DNA from: Fragilariopsis cylindrus CCMP1102
Lineage: Eukaryota > Bacillariophyta > Bacillariophyceae > Bacillariales > Bacillariaceae
NCBI GenBank assembly: GCA_900095095.1
Contig: FMBT01000291.1
Location: 1,116,001-1,180,000, forward strand
DNA: 64,000 bases
Reading direction: 5' to 3'
The stretch's first letter is position 1. Each line of letters begins with the position of its first letter. Shown here piece by piece: positions 34,736 through 51,500 of this stretch. The notes beneath the pieces were generated by a model that had not been told where the DNA came from, did no database searches, and saw only the letters and a program-made list of their open reading frames with translations. Position numbers and translations under genes: made by a program.

Positions 34736-36935
34736 TTAATTTTCCCACCAATTGAAACCACCTGCTCCACCTGCTGCACCATTACCATTACCATTTCCTT
34801 GCCCGTAATATGCGGTATAGTCCCAGGTTTGGGGTTGCTGTGGCTGATTTGGCTGTTGCTGCTGATTTGGTGGTTGCTGCTTTTGTTGATTTGGCTGTTG
34901 CTGCTGTTGATTGTGCATCGAATACTGCTGCTGCTGCTGATTTGACTGTTGCCCATGACCTTCATGACCTCCATGACCTCCATAGTAATTACCGCTACCA
35001 CCACCATCATGTCGTGGGCCACCGTGATTGGGATTGCCGTACTGCTGATTTGGCTGTTGTTGTTGATAGTGATTTGAATTTCCATATTGGTGATTGGTGT
35101 TACCCGGTGGCGGTGGCATTGGGGGAGGAACTCCAGAGATACCAGATGGAGGTGGTGGTGGCAAAAGAGCACCACCAACAACATTTGGAGGAGGTGGGGG
35201 CAATCCAGTAGTCCCAACATTTGGTGGCGGCGGTGGCGGAGGAATTCCAGATGGAATAGGAAGATTCGTGCGGGGTGGAACTCCAACAGTACTTGGCGGG
35301 GGAGGAGGAAGGTTGGGACGATTCGCTGGTGGAGGAGGGAGACTCCCTACACCACGACTTGGTAGTGTTGGTGCCCCAGGAGGAGCTTGTGAAGTGGCTT
35401 TCTCCACCTTTTTCCCGTCTAGTTCTGCCATGAATGACATGTAATCCGAATCCATTTCTTTTGTATTCGCCGGTCTTTCAGCAGGTTTTTGTGTACAATC
35501 CCTAGTCGGGTGACTCGTATCGCCACAAATTGCGCACTTAATTTGAACAGTATTTTTCTTGTTCATGCTGAATCGTTTAGGACATTCAAAGGATCTGTGA
35601 CCCTTTTCACCACAGATTTGACAATACTCATCGTCTTTCAATGTACCATTCAAAAGTGCCAATTCTCGGAGTTGCAGTTGCTTGTGAACATTCTTTTCAT
35701 CATCGATAACTACCAACATTTGATTAATCATATCCGTCGCTGCATCGACCGATCGTTGGTCATCCCCAGTAACAACAACATGAAGGGGTTCATCGTCGCT
35801 ATCCATGACCTTGCCATCTCGTCGTCCTCTTGCTCCTTGCTTAACCGAACCGCGCCCGCGGATCGCGATCTTGCATCCCGTTTTGGACTCTAATTCTTTT
35901 TGTGTCTTTCCACGCGGTCCGATGATTAATCCAATAAAGTTGTATTGTGGATGTAACTCGACAGGAATTCGTATTTTATTGCTTCGTTTGCGTTTAAATA
36001 GTCCTGATTGACGTGTGGCTGGATTCATACTCATGAGTTTTTCAAGGACGTCGTGACGTTCTGCTGTGTATCGTTGACGCCAGCGAACGGCCCTAGTATT
36101 TTTACGTTTACCATCCGCACCGTACACTAAGTGTGTTTGTGATGAGTACATCATGAATTAATCAGATGCAAAACAGAAAAATGAAACAAGAATATTAAAA
36201 AAATTCAAAAGTTAGTTGGGAAAAATCAAATACGTCTCTCAACTGTTACAATTTCAAAAGGATGTACTTACCTGGTGGTGGAGAAGGCGATCTTTCTCGA
36301 TGACCTCTAGGTAAGGAGTCCACCCGAATGGCTTCAATTTCAAGACCGTCTAGTTTCTGGTTTGTTTCTCGTAATCGACCTTGTAAGGTCCTCATTTCTT
36401 GTTGCTGCTGGGGTGTCAAATTAGTTGGCATGCCTGGAAGTCCCAAGCCAGGAATTGGTTGCATTGCTGCACCACCGCCGCCTCCTCCTCCAGATGGTCC
36501 ATAATGGCCGGGGATAGATGATCCCGTTGGAGCAGCATTTGTTGATGTTGTCGTGTTTGTTTCATCTCTTCCCCATCGAGACCGACGTTTGTTTGCACTA
36601 TTATCCTGTGTGTCGTTCTTATCCGCGTTACCCCAACGCGAAGAACGTTTCTTACGAGGAGCGGCGTCATCTTTTACTTCATCAGTTTTCGATTCTTGTT
36701 TCACTATTGCGGGAGATGACGCTCCTTGGGTATGTCTTAGATAAGTTTTACGAGCTTCCTTCCATCCAGCCCAATTCAAGACTTCTTTCCATAAACCTGG
36801 ATACGACCCAAACTTATTCCGTAATGCCTCGGCGGAGGGACTGTCACTGTCGTTAAACCATTTCTTCATTACAACATGCTCTCCACGAATAGTAGCAACC
36901 AATTCGGCGGCTTCTTCTGACGATGAGCTACCCAT
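34736..36935 (-). CDS. SF1: Splicing factor 1 / branchpoint-binding protein
   Basis: Recognises the intron branch point during early spliceosome assembly. Exon 1 is 36935-36272, the intron 36271-36127, exon 2 36126-34736 (684 aa, frame intact). Exon 1 opens with an extra domain (about residues 10-75: VMKKWFNDSDSPS, LWKEVLNWAGWKEARKTY) and two RRSRWG/RSSRWG U2AF65-binding-like motifs. It ends at the conserved RERSPSPPP. The join gives VYGADGKRKNTR, the family's linker. Exon 2 has the KH-QUA2 domain (IGLIIGPRGKTQKELE, IAIRGRGSVKQG), two CCHC zinc knuckles (CQICGEKGHRSFEC, CAICGDTSHPTRDC) and a Pro-, Gly- and Gln-rich tail ending FNWWEN. The Met at 36935 is preferred; the frame stays open to 36998. 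Confidence 0.92.
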
Positions 36936-37484
36936 CTTACTTGCGTGTAAGCCTCTTGCTTCTGCTTTATAGTAGTAGAGTTGGAATACACTACACAATG
37001 GCCGAAGAATAAATTGTAGGTAGTTTTGCGTCTGGTATGATCACAATGAAACAAACAAACAAAACAACAAAGAAAGACAACGACTTTACGAATCACACTC
37101 ACGGTGCTTTTGTACGTACAGGAATTCTATGGGATTGATTTGAGTGGTTATTCTTTTAAGACGAACCGATGTACTTATACCCGTGATCAAATCCAGTCAC
37201 GTATAATATATCAATGAAAGCATGAAAGACTACTATAAATTGTATTCAGGGCAAAGTACAGCAAGAGTAAGAGAGTCTTCAGCTACGAAAAGGTTCAGTT
37301 TCAACAAAGAATGAGAAGATAGGAAACGTACACCAAGCTAGACAGTGGAATGAATCACTTGCTAGTCATACGTACTCCTCTAAGACGAACGAACTAAATC
37401 TCATTCAATATAGAAAGTAGGTCCTGTTATTTTAAAATTTTAGTTAAGTAATAGTTTTACATTTCTTGTAGGTTTATAAGATAT
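36936..37484. other. Intergenic between SF1 and TPI-GAPDH
   Basis: About 550 bases holding the SF1 promoter or 5' UTR and the 3' UTR of the fusion gene. No gene is seen. Confidence 0.4.
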
Positions 37485-39569
<2,085 letters not shown>

Positions 39570-40322
39570 TTTGGATACGAGTTTAATTTATTAATTTAAT
39601 ATAATAGAGCAGAGTGGATAGTATGAGAGCAAGATCGCTGTCGATAAAATTTTTTGTTAGCGACGCCAACCAAAGTCGAATGAAATCGACGAGATTGATT
39701 CTGTCATTTACTGCCGCGAGCACAAGGGTCATTAATTAACCTAGCTGCTACTAGCACTTGTGCATATACACATTAAAAAATTGCATTCTAAATTTCCGGA
39801 ATTTAATTTTTTTTCTGAACAGGCGATTAACGGCTACTTTGTTATTTGCGATGTGAAATAGACGGCTGCAAATGATACAAATCAAACACGTCATCTAAAT
39901 ACTCGAGTGAAAAAGGCAAAAAATATTAAATATGAAATTAAGAGATTCCTTTTTAATGCTAAATATACGCAGCTTCTGTATTTTGATAGAATTTGAAATA
40001 ATTTATCAAAAAATATGAAACATACCGTTTTTTACTATCACAGAAGTACGACATACACGCGAACCGCAAAGCTTCGCCAATAAATAAACAAATCTTTGAA
40101 TACGTCTGCCTCGTCATCGCTGACTTGAAAATCTAAGAAGAATGATGTCGCAAATAACGACAAACTACTAGTAGAACGGTAGCCGTTGCTTAGCACTGTA
40201 CTAGTAGCTTAGCCAGTCATTTGTGCGTACTATCATTGAGAGATTCATTCGACCAAATTCGACGGACGACAGGAACACAAATTAAAAATCATTTCAAAAG
40301 TTTCTCAAATAAATAAATAAAT
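39570..40322. promoter_or_regulatory. Divergent promoter region of the two GAPDH genes
   Basis: About 750 bases separating the TPI-GAPDH fusion and the cytosolic GAPDH, transcribed away from each other. Both promoters lie here, so the two glycolytic genes could share control elements. It is AT-rich; I cannot assign specific sites. Confidence 0.5.
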
Positions 40323-41583
<1,261 letters not shown>

Positions 41584-42077
41584 AGAAATAAAATGACATT
41601 ACTCTAGTAGATATAATTTGTACATTCTATTCTATTCTCTCTCAATCTATCTACTATTTGATAAATGCATACACGTAAATAGGATCACAAGCTCAAATAT
41701 TGTAACTCGTTGGTATATTTCAATTTTTCCCTGTCAAACAGAACTAATTTGGCAAATAATTCCCATTTCTTTCTGCCAATTATTGTTGTTGATAGAATTC
41801 AAACATTTAAGAAATGCCTCAATCTACGGCGGGTCTAATAATTATTATTGTGCGTATAATAACTCGCAACGAACACATTCGTGGCAACTTTCCTTTCCTT
41901 TTGAAAATGGCTAACTAAGATAAAGGAGAAAAAAATATATATAGTATCGGTAGGACATGCTATAAGTATACATATTATCTTGTCGTAGCAAACCTAGTAG
42001 TTTAATATAACATTCCACACCTAACTCTAGAATGATGGCGTGGATTTCAAAGATCATTAATACGTCAAAATAACTAA
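41584..42077. other. Convergent intergenic GAPDH / SNF5-like gene
   Basis: About 490 bases between two gene ends. A small open frame at 41618-41914 has no protein-like features. Both 3' UTRs are expected here. Confidence 0.4.
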
Positions 42078-45000
42078 CTATACAGTGACAACGGAAAAAC
42101 GTGCTTCTTTGCCAGTTTGCTGCAAGTCCTCCATTTCTTCATCTTCTAGGCACTTCCTCTTTCGAGAGACAGATTCATCTACCGGTAGATCGGCTGCAGG
42201 GTTCGATGTTATTCGTTGATCATCAATCATACAAATGGCAGATTCGTTCGCAGACGACACGTTTCTTGATTCTTCGGTTCTTGCTGATAGATTTCCGTCA
42301 TTTCTTCAGGATTAACGTTCTGAGTTGCCTTATCTTGGATTTCCGTCGCATGAGGCAAGTTGTCAATTTTTGTAGCTTCCTTTGCTTTTTCTTCTTCCAA
42401 TAGATTGCTACAGTCTACTGTTTCCCAAATGATACCGTCTACATTTCGATCTCCATCCAGATAAAACTTTTTGAAATTCTCGAGTGTTCGGGCCTCGGAC
42501 TCGGGAAAACTTGGAGAACAAAGTATAGTCTGCATCCAGTCTTCGTGGGCGAAAGATATATCTTCAAAACCGACTAAATTTCTATCCGTCACCAGATCTT
42601 TCTTTAATATGGTGCAATTTCTCCAGGAAGGTAAAATACTGCTATGGGTATCAGAATCGGTGACGAAGGCAGTTTGTGATTTCGTTGATATTGTTTCGAC
42701 TTTTATCAAATCTTCTTCTTTCTCGGGTAATATAGGCCGACGCCACTTCATTCCGTCAATTCCATTCCAATCACCGTTTCGAGGAAGGTCGGTCAGTTTA
42801 TTTCGTAATTCATCAATATTAACAGTTTTTGACAAATCTGACGATGATAGTGCTTCTTCAATCGATCGAAATACGAATGTGCATTGTTTGTGTTGCATAT
42901 CGATCATATCACAAACAGGTTTTACAAAGGTGACGTTTCCTTCACTCAAATCCTCTAAAAAGAGCCAACGATAGCCAAACAGAAGCGATGATGGGTCGCT
43001 TGCACTCTTCAGTGCAATCAACTTCAGGTTCAGACCAGAGGGACCCCCGTTCCATTCGCAACGGTGTCCCAACTTTAGTAGTATCTGAGCAGCTTGTGAG
43101 GCACTTTTGACTGTGGAGTACGTCTTCACGACCCGCCCGCTCACAGTATCCAGAATCGCAATCGGTTTGCCGCTGCCCGTGCTCTTGAGATTGATCTTCG
43201 ACTTCGATTTCGGTTTCTTCTTCTTAATAGCATTCTCCTTCCATCGCATTGACTTATCAACACATTCCTTGGACGGTGTTTCATTCATACGGCTACCCCA
43301 TGCATTTTCAAATTCTTGAGAGTAAACATAAACGCCTTTTTTCACTTTTTCACTAAGTCTATGATCGATACAATGTCTTCGAATCATGATAACCCGTCTA
43401 CGGAGCACAGCTGCCATACGAGAAACAGTGCTTCTTATAACATTGAACTTGATGCAATTACGCCAAATTAACTCGATATCAGTTAGTATTATTACTATTA
43501 GATCATCCATCGAAAAGTTTCCATCAAGCAGTTCGGTATAGTCTCCGTTGATTAATTTAGAAGATATTGTACTAAGATCCATAGGACGTTTGACGATATC
43601 TTTATAACCAGGAAATTCAGAAGTGTCGACTGGTGTACTGAAGATTTCCCCGAATTCTTTGTAGTCCATAAGATTTTGGAGCATCTGATGGATGACACTG
43701 AGAACTTCCAAATCTTTGATAGATCGTCCATCAGTTATATCTAAATTCAAAAAGGCTGCACTGATCGCATCTATCGATTCCTTCCCATCCATAAAATATT
43801 CGTCTGAATCAGTCTCTTCCTTCTTACAAACATAGCACACCCATTGATCATCCCATTGATTCGATTGGTGATAATTTGCCATGCACTCTTTATGAAAGGA
43901 GCGCGGACAAAAGTCACAGCATATCAGATCTCCACCGGTCGTACAAACATGACAGTGGCTGACATTGCCATCTTCTTCATCTTGTAGCTTTGCATTATCT
44001 GTTGCCAGTAGAGACGACCCTGGTTTCACTCCTCTGTCGTTTTGCAGCCAGGCATCTGGTAAATCATTGACTTGTTTCTGTCCCTCTGCAGAAAACACTG
44101 TGAAGTATACATCGATTGTTCCAGCTTCCAATTCTTTACCGTTACTGCAAACTTCCCTAGCAAAATCAGTCAATGGAGGTCTAGGTACCATCGTTTGTCC
44201 TGCAAGCTGAACAGTCCGCGTCTTCTTAATATATGTTGGTGATTTTTGATCTTCTTCCTCGAATGTGTCCTCCTGATTTTGTTGTTCCTCAATTTGACGA
44301 CGTAGATTCTCTTCTCTTTTCTGTTTTGTTATCATATCTACAGCGTGATTCAGTTCTGTAGGAACGATACTATTAATGCACGGAGATAAGATATCGGGGA
44401 AATAGACTTCCGATATTCCTTCTCCTGCTGTATAGATTTCGCCTTTAAAAGTGTTGCTACGTTTTTAAGTTTCCGTTGACATCTAGCGCACTCGCATGTC
44501 AAACAACAAATAGGACAATAATGATAGGCGAAAATCCCGGATTCCCCTGTGACCCCTAATCTCGTCTAATGATATATGCAAAAGAAGGAGAAAAGAAAAA
44601 ATATAAACATGAGTCGTCACGTCGCACCAAATGTCATGAATACAAAAGACAGAGTAGCAAAAACTTCGATACAATCCGGAACTCACCTCCATATGCTGTT
44701 TACAGTACAGATGATTTTTACGGCTACATGCAAAGCTGTAACAAAATTCATGCCGTTTTTTACAAATATGACAGAGACCATTTGGCTCCATAACCCCTCT
44801 TATCCCAATTTTGCAATTTCGACTGATATCTAGAATCGATTCCTCCCGAGATCGTCTTTTAACCTCGTCGGTTAGTTCCTTCCCGATATGATCGACAGTC
44901 CACACAGCAGTTGGTTCCAGATTATTATCCTGTCGTCTTCCATTACTACCTGGATTGGTCCCGCTCGGATCCGATACTAGACTGCTGTTATTTCTGGTTT

Positions 45001-47383
45001 GTCCAGGACTAGCAGCAGAACGAGATTTTGTAGCCGTCCGGTCTTTCTTTAGTTTAAAAGTACCGCTCTGACCTGTCTTGATGACTTCGTCATATCGGTA
45101 GGCTTGCATGGTCGGTCCGGCATGTCGAGGTCTCTCCGTGTGTTGCTGTGGGTTCTCAACTGTAATAGGCTCACGGAATTGCGTTGTTGCTGTAACATGA
45201 GTTTCAACTTGTTGGTCTATAGACGCGGCCAAATCCATGGTTTGCCCAAAAGATAGCCCGTACTCTCTAGCTATCGATGCAGCAAAAGTGAGCGGCGTAG
45301 GTGTACTTTTATCTGATAGGTCCCAAGTAATGACTTCTCTATAAATTGCTTTCTGCGAAGATCTTATTGTTGATTTTGGTGCTTCGTTGGAGTCCCCTAT
45401 TTCTCCATACATAGCTTTATTATTCTGATCGTTTCTGCCATAGCCGTTAGAATTGTTGTAGTTATGGCATTTTTCGTTGTTGTCGATGCTTTCATCGTCG
45501 TCGTCGTCATCGTCATCGTCATAATCATCCTCTTCGTTATCTTCTTCCAAAGGAAATTCTATTACAATAGAAACGATCGATTTCGGTGCATCTAAGTCAT
45601 GGTTGGTATCTGTAACTTCTTGAGTAATCAGCAATCCCCAGTCTCTGCATCTCGTGGTTCCATCCCTTCTCTACCTAGATGATAGGTATACATATCCAAA
45701 ATCTTTTCATTGCTACGACTATTATCCACTTCGCCACCTTGAGTATCAGAATCAATGACAGTAGTAGCAGTATTAGTATCATAGCCAAGACACTGTACGT
45801 GACAATCGTATTTAGGCACAACACCTCCCGACCGTCTCAATAATTTGCTATTTTTGTTGTATTTATTCTGTTTACGGTTGTTGCTTGAATTGTTTTCTAG
45901 ATCGTGATTGTTGCTACCTTGTATTGATGATTTATCCGTTCTTTCTATTTTCATTCCTAAAATATTTAACGGTATACCCATCACTTTCACTCCTATATCA
46001 ATTTCCGCCGGTTGTTGTGGTTGTGGTTGTTTTGCCGGTGGCTGTATTAGTGGTGGTATCGGACAACAAGAAATCGCTTTTTCTCCTGTTCCCTCCGAAG
46101 AATCTACCAGAATTAACGATCCCGGTGTAAGCTGATCGTCTATCTTATTCTGAGTTTGGTCACATGATCCATCATTATTTTCATTCCTACAGGCATCAAC
46201 TTCTTTCTGCTGTTGAACGGAAGTAGAAGAAGGTGTATTTGTTGTAACGACATCTGTTGTTTGTATCGATATCGATTCTGCTGCTGTCGCTATCGGCGCC
46301 GCTACCGCTACCGCTACCATTGTCGTTTTTGTTTCCGCCGTATCGGTCAGATGTTGTGGTTGCTGCAGGTCTTTGGATAATGATTGTGAAGAAGGTGTAG
46401 GTGAAGATTGAGAAGTTGATTGATTTTCTAATATTGTGGATTGTCTTGCTACAGGTATGGGCGAAGACAAAGCTGATGTTGATGATTCTATTGAGTACGC
46501 CGGTGGATCTTTAAGTTGTGCAGTAATCGTCGTATTCGTATTCGTCGTCGTGTTTGAATCTAAATCGTTTTTCTGCTGCTGCTGCTGCTGCTGCTGATTG
46601 GAAGGAGGAGGGATTGGTATTATTATATTTGTCGATTTAGTACTATCAGCAATTCTTCCTGGAGTTTCTATTCCTGTTGCAGTGGCTAAAAGTGATAGTG
46701 TTATTGATTTATTACCGATCCGTCTCATTCTTTGGGCTTTCTTTTTGTACGCAATACATGTACTACGTCTCCGTGATCGCTGCAAACAAAACGAAACAAG
46801 GGGGGTAAATAAATGATAAGATAAAATAAAATAAAACAGAACAAGAACGTTAGGAAAGGGAAAAGCTGTTTCGTTTCTCCTATTTCTTGTGGGAGAAATA
46901 ACACTGGGCAAAATATATATTGTAGTATAATATAATATAATATAATATAACGTCGACATCGACATAAACATCTTCGTTATTATAGTACAATTTTTGTGCA
47001 CGTACTTCGTGTGGAGATAAGAGATCAGCTACACCCCCTACAGCAGTCCATCCCCATCGAGGAGGATCAAAAAGACTCATATTCATAACCCTTTCTGCGT
47101 ATTCGCAATCGAAATCTTGAGGTGGTTGTAGTGACGGAGGTAGAGGTGAAGGTGGTGGCGGTGGCAATGGAGGAGGAAGGCTTTGTTGTGGAAGCGTTAC
47201 AGTATTATTATTTTCTTCTTGTCGTTCCTGTTGTTGCTGCTGCTGCTGTTCCTTCTGTTGCTGCTGGGCAGTGCCAGAGCCAGAGCCATTGTCGGTGCCA
47301 GCGCCGGGGCCAGTGCCGTTGCTAGTGCCAGTGCCGTTGCTAGTAGTATCAGTTGATTCAGGGCATTCGTTAATAGCAATCAT
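42078..47383 (-). CDS. SNF5-like / R1 zinc finger / PHD / bromodomain chromatin protein
   Basis: Probable chromatin-remodelling subunit. Exon 1 is 47383-47006 (Gln- and Pro-rich, then FDPPRWGWTAVGG), exon 2 46779-44687, exon 3 44565-42078. Introns are GTACGT...GCAG and GTGAGT...TTAG. Exon 2 has low complexity, then CLGYDTNT and MYTYHLGREGMEPRD, then a SNF5-type repeat (VSIVIEFPLEE; acidic insert; VITWDLSDKSTPTPLTFA...GLSFGQTMDLAASIDQQVE). A zf-4CXXC_R1-type finger follows (CHICKKRHEFC, CSRKNHLYC, then in exon 3 YCPICCLTCECARCQRKL). Next come a PHD finger (CHVCTTGGDLICCDFC...FHKEC...WVCYVC) and a bromodomain (FPGYKDIVKRPMDLSTISSKL, NCIKFN). The frame is broken near 45655, 44450 and 42262, each read as one missing base; correcting the last extends the protein to 42078. 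The segment joining finger and PHD has no alternative start, which favours one gene. Confidence 0.65.
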
Positions 47384-48028
47384 CGTGATACTATAATATG
47401 CATATATTGCATGTAACCAAGAGATGATCCGGAAGAAAGGCTATTTGCCATGATACGACGACGGTCTCGGAAAAGCGAAATAAATAGAATAGGCAATGTT
47501 TGTTTGTTTGGATGTTGAATGCGGATAAATCTCTCTAGCTATTCTAGGTTAACACACTGTAGCTTGTAGCTGGATTTTTTTAAACTACTAGTACACTAGT
47601 ACTAGTTGCTAGCTAGCTAGTACTACAGTAGCAGTACTAACTAGCAGTCGTAGTGGCGTTACTGTAACGCTGTTTTCAAGCACAAAAAACAGATTTCAAT
47701 ATGTTGTCGTGCGTCTGTCCGTCACTCCTAAAAATTAATCTTTTTAGTATATATAATATTTTACCTATTTTTTGGCGTGCTTCCCGGTCTAGTAAATTCA
47801 TGCTTCAAAGGAAGAAATCACACTATTCATAGTGGATATTGGTAGTCAATATTACATTAGAGTAAAGGTATAAATAAAGATCCCGTCTTTACTGTATGGA
47901 GCTACCATTTCTCCACCTATATATATATATATATGGTAGTTTCCTGATCCCATGTAATGTGTAATATCCAGTACATGTTTTTAAAATCTAGTTGTTATTA
48001 TACAAAGAAATGCTATGTCAAAGGAATA

Positions 48029-48071
<43 letters not shown>

Positions 48072-48505
48072 CTATCTATCAATCATACACACACACAAAC
48101 ACACACACACACACACATTTGGAGTAAAAACTAGGTCTGGGTGGCTCAAGATGGTCTATATTTTTTGGAGTGAGTGGCAGCAGTAACATAGTCTCCACAG
48201 AACATCAACAATCAATATGTATTGTGTTGAATTGTTATTTTCCCAGTCCTGTTTTAAGCATTATTATGCTATACAGAGGGACAGAATCATATTTCCAATA
48301 CAGTGTGTTGATAGCTAAAGAGTATTTTCCTTTACACAACATACCAAATGTAATGTACATATGATAGACTAGGACTACATAATGTATTTAGCCTATATAA
48401 TATATAATACAATATGCATTATGTGTAATTAACTAGCAGCTATCTGGTTCAATTTATAATAAATTTCTCAAAATCACAAAGCAGCCCCTACGATTAATAT
48501 AGTTA
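47384..48505. other. Intergenic with compound microsatellite
   Basis: About 1.1 kb between two minus-strand genes. It contains a cluster of CTAGT/GCTAGC palindromes (47580-47665) and a compound microsatellite (48029-48117). No gene is supported. Confidence 0.4.
48029..48117. repeat. Compound microsatellite (TC)n(TATC)n(AC)n
   Basis: A TC dinucleotide run (about 48029-48052) passes into a TATC tetranucleotide run (to about 48080) and then an AC run with one interruption (to 48117). Confidence 0.95.
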
Positions 48506-51500
48506 CTAAGAGGTTGAAAGAATAACAGCCATTAACTCCTTCAAACTCCGTTTCACAGCAGTGGAAGGCATCCATGGCTGGAATAATTCACCGTTCAATA
48601 TTGATTGCTGGTAATGCGTGTTTGATGACTTGGCGTATACATTGACGACATTTTGATTCTTCTTAATTTTTGAAGGAGAAAGAATTTCTTCGAAGTCTAC
48701 CAGCATTCGGTCCCAGGAGTCCAAATTTTTAGGCTGCTCCAAATTTAGTATCTCTTCGTTATCCATATCCAGACTCGATGCATTGTGTCTCTTGCCACTG
48801 CTTGCGCAATGGCGTGAGATCATCGTCACGACATAAGACAATTTCCCTAGAGTCTGAAGCCACTGGAAGAAACTCCATACATAACAAGCCTGTTCCTCCA
48901 AATTCGACAAGTCCAACACAACCTTTTCTTTAGTCCCTAAAATCTTGGTGCGGCTCCAACTCAACAGATTTTGATGCTCTCCTTCCACAGAAAGGACCAC
49001 GTCTGCTAAGTGCATTGAGCAGACAAAAAGAATACATGCAATGTCATTGTCCACAGACAATTGCATCAGACACAGGTGCACATTCGATCTTATTGCCTTG
49101 ATAATGGCACAAACAACGCGGATGTCAATAGAGTCTCTCACTTCATCGTCAGGAGAAGGAACACAATTGGTGTACTCCAAGATATAGCTCAAAAGTCTTA
49201 GTGCTCTTCGTTTCATATTTATACTTATAGCGGAATTCAACTTAGGAACCAATTGATCTATCAAAAATGATCTCTTCATTTCAGCCACGATATTCCACCA
49301 TCATTGCTATTTCTTGAGGCGACTTTCTCCTCAACAAATTGTAAATATTCGTCAATTTTCTTCTGAATCGGACTACTGTAAGGCCACATAACTTTGTTTA
49401 CGATTAATCGATTTTTACCGATGGGAAATGATGTCCCAACTTTCCAAGATACAGCTTCCTCAATATTATTGCTAGATCCTATCACCGCTTCCAAGATAGC
49501 ATACCGAAGACTAATATTCTTCCGATTTAACGCGGTCGTCGCTACTAAAAATTGTTTGCTTCGACGAATAATACTATTAAAGAAATATCCAACAAGATAT
49601 TTGGAACATCCAACAAGACCCATGCATTTAATTGTTGGTAGCGACACTCCTTGACTGTAAGGACCACCGAGGAGGAATTTAGAAGCCGCTATGATTTCTT
49701 GTAGAACTAGTGCTGAGTTAATTGATTGGTTTTTCAAAATCGGAGAGATCAGTCGGTCTCTGAGATATGTCTCAAGAAAGCACCATGGTTTTGATGTATT
49801 ATTTGCACCTTCTCGAAGAATCCATGCCGTAGATGCTATGAAAAGTTCAACAAACGACGAAAGCAGCTCAGATAATCTAGCTTTCTTGTACTCTCTGTCA
49901 TTACTTCCAGATGAGGCGCTGCAAGTCTGATCGTGATATTTCAAACTTTGTACAATCCGTAGTATGTGGTTTGCAAGTAGCATCAGTGAACAGGAAGAAA
50001 TCCTCTCAAACATAACATAGCTTGCATCATTCGTCACAGCACTAGTTATGATATTACGGAGGAGTCGAAAGATTTTGAAGGTTTCATTTTCCAACGATAT
50101 AGTACTATCAATAGAGGAAATTCTTGCAATAAGTCACTGTCAAGTTTAGTAGTGCGCCTCCTATGATTGCAGTGGATAGAGTGTGCGGTGCATCGTTCTT
50201 CGCGAATGCAGTCCCAAGCTCATGGCAAAACTTCCAAATCCCTGTCACGCTCTCCCGGCGCTTTGTCTGTAGTTTACGTAACCTTGTTCCGTGACGATCT
50301 TCCATATCTTGAAAGGAATGGTCGTTGAAAAGATCGAGCATTAGTAATGCTTGTTTCGTACCAGATTGTCCGGTACTTTCTCCAATTCTCTCCAAATTAC
50401 ATGAAGGAAGTTTTTCAAGTCGACTTGAATCCATTAGCATCTTTAAAAGGGTAGACATTATAGCATCGGCATGTTCAAGGACAAATTTTTGACACACTGG
50501 ATATTTTGCTGCGAGTAAACATAGTTCAGAGGAAAACTTTTCTCCTGCTCTTGAAAAGAATTCAGAGTCTTCGTCATCTTCATACGAAGGGTGGATCCAT
50601 TTCGAAACCAACTTAGACAATCCACTTCCTTCGATCTCTGTCGATGCAATCGCAGTAGAAAAGCAATCACAGACTTCGTTAATTTCTTTGGAAATTAGAA
50701 ATTTCCCTATTGAACTCATCTGGAGAGTCGATGTAGATCCTATAGTAGAAGTGCCGCCAAGGATAGCAAATCTTTTGGAAGGCTGCGGGAAATCGTGATA
50801 TGATATTGTCAGTAAAGATTGATCATAATCACATCACAGTCACAATCACAATCACATTGTTTCATACTAATATTCTTACCTTCGATTGCTGAAGTGCATC
50901 GGACAGAACTTCCCAAAGGTGAGTCTGTACCGAGCTTTTACTATGACGTTTCGATGTGACATCCTCTAAGTCATAAGCCGCCAGCACAGAGTCATCAAGA
51001 TCACCCCACATATCATCATCATCATCATTACTGCTATCTTTTGTGACTGTAATCTGACACCGATCAGCGGTAGATAATCTCTCCGTTGTTGAAGGCGGTG
51101 CGGTAGCTAGACTTTGTGCTGCTACGAAAGTGTAAATTGCTCGGACCGAAGAGAGGCATAAGCGGAGGTGATAGCTTTCATGCCAGCCCTTGGACGAGGT
51201 AAGATGCATTTTGATGCATCTAATCAACACTGGAATAAAACATTGAACGCAGTTAGATTTGAGATGGTCGTTGGCCAGGGATCGTTCTCCTGCTCCAATT
51301 GTTGCAGTGAGGTTGTGAAAAGCAAGGACAACGATCTCATACAACTGCGCATAAACTTGCGGCCCGACTTCAAGATCACAGAGACAGTCAAGACATGAAA
51401 AAATACAAGACATTGTAAATGAAAAGCAATTACTTCCAGGCTTCGTATTGTCGACAAATAATTGTGTGACTCTGTTGCCAAGACTGAGATGCCATGGTGA

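Noticed and set aside
34666-35444. Alternative frames in the SF1 Pro/Gly/Gln-rich tail
   Set aside because: Low-complexity shadows; the SF1 frame has KH and zinc knuckles and is spliced in register.
47992-48186. 64-aa plus-strand frame with Leu-Ser and Thr-His repeats
   Set aside because: Translation of the compound microsatellite.
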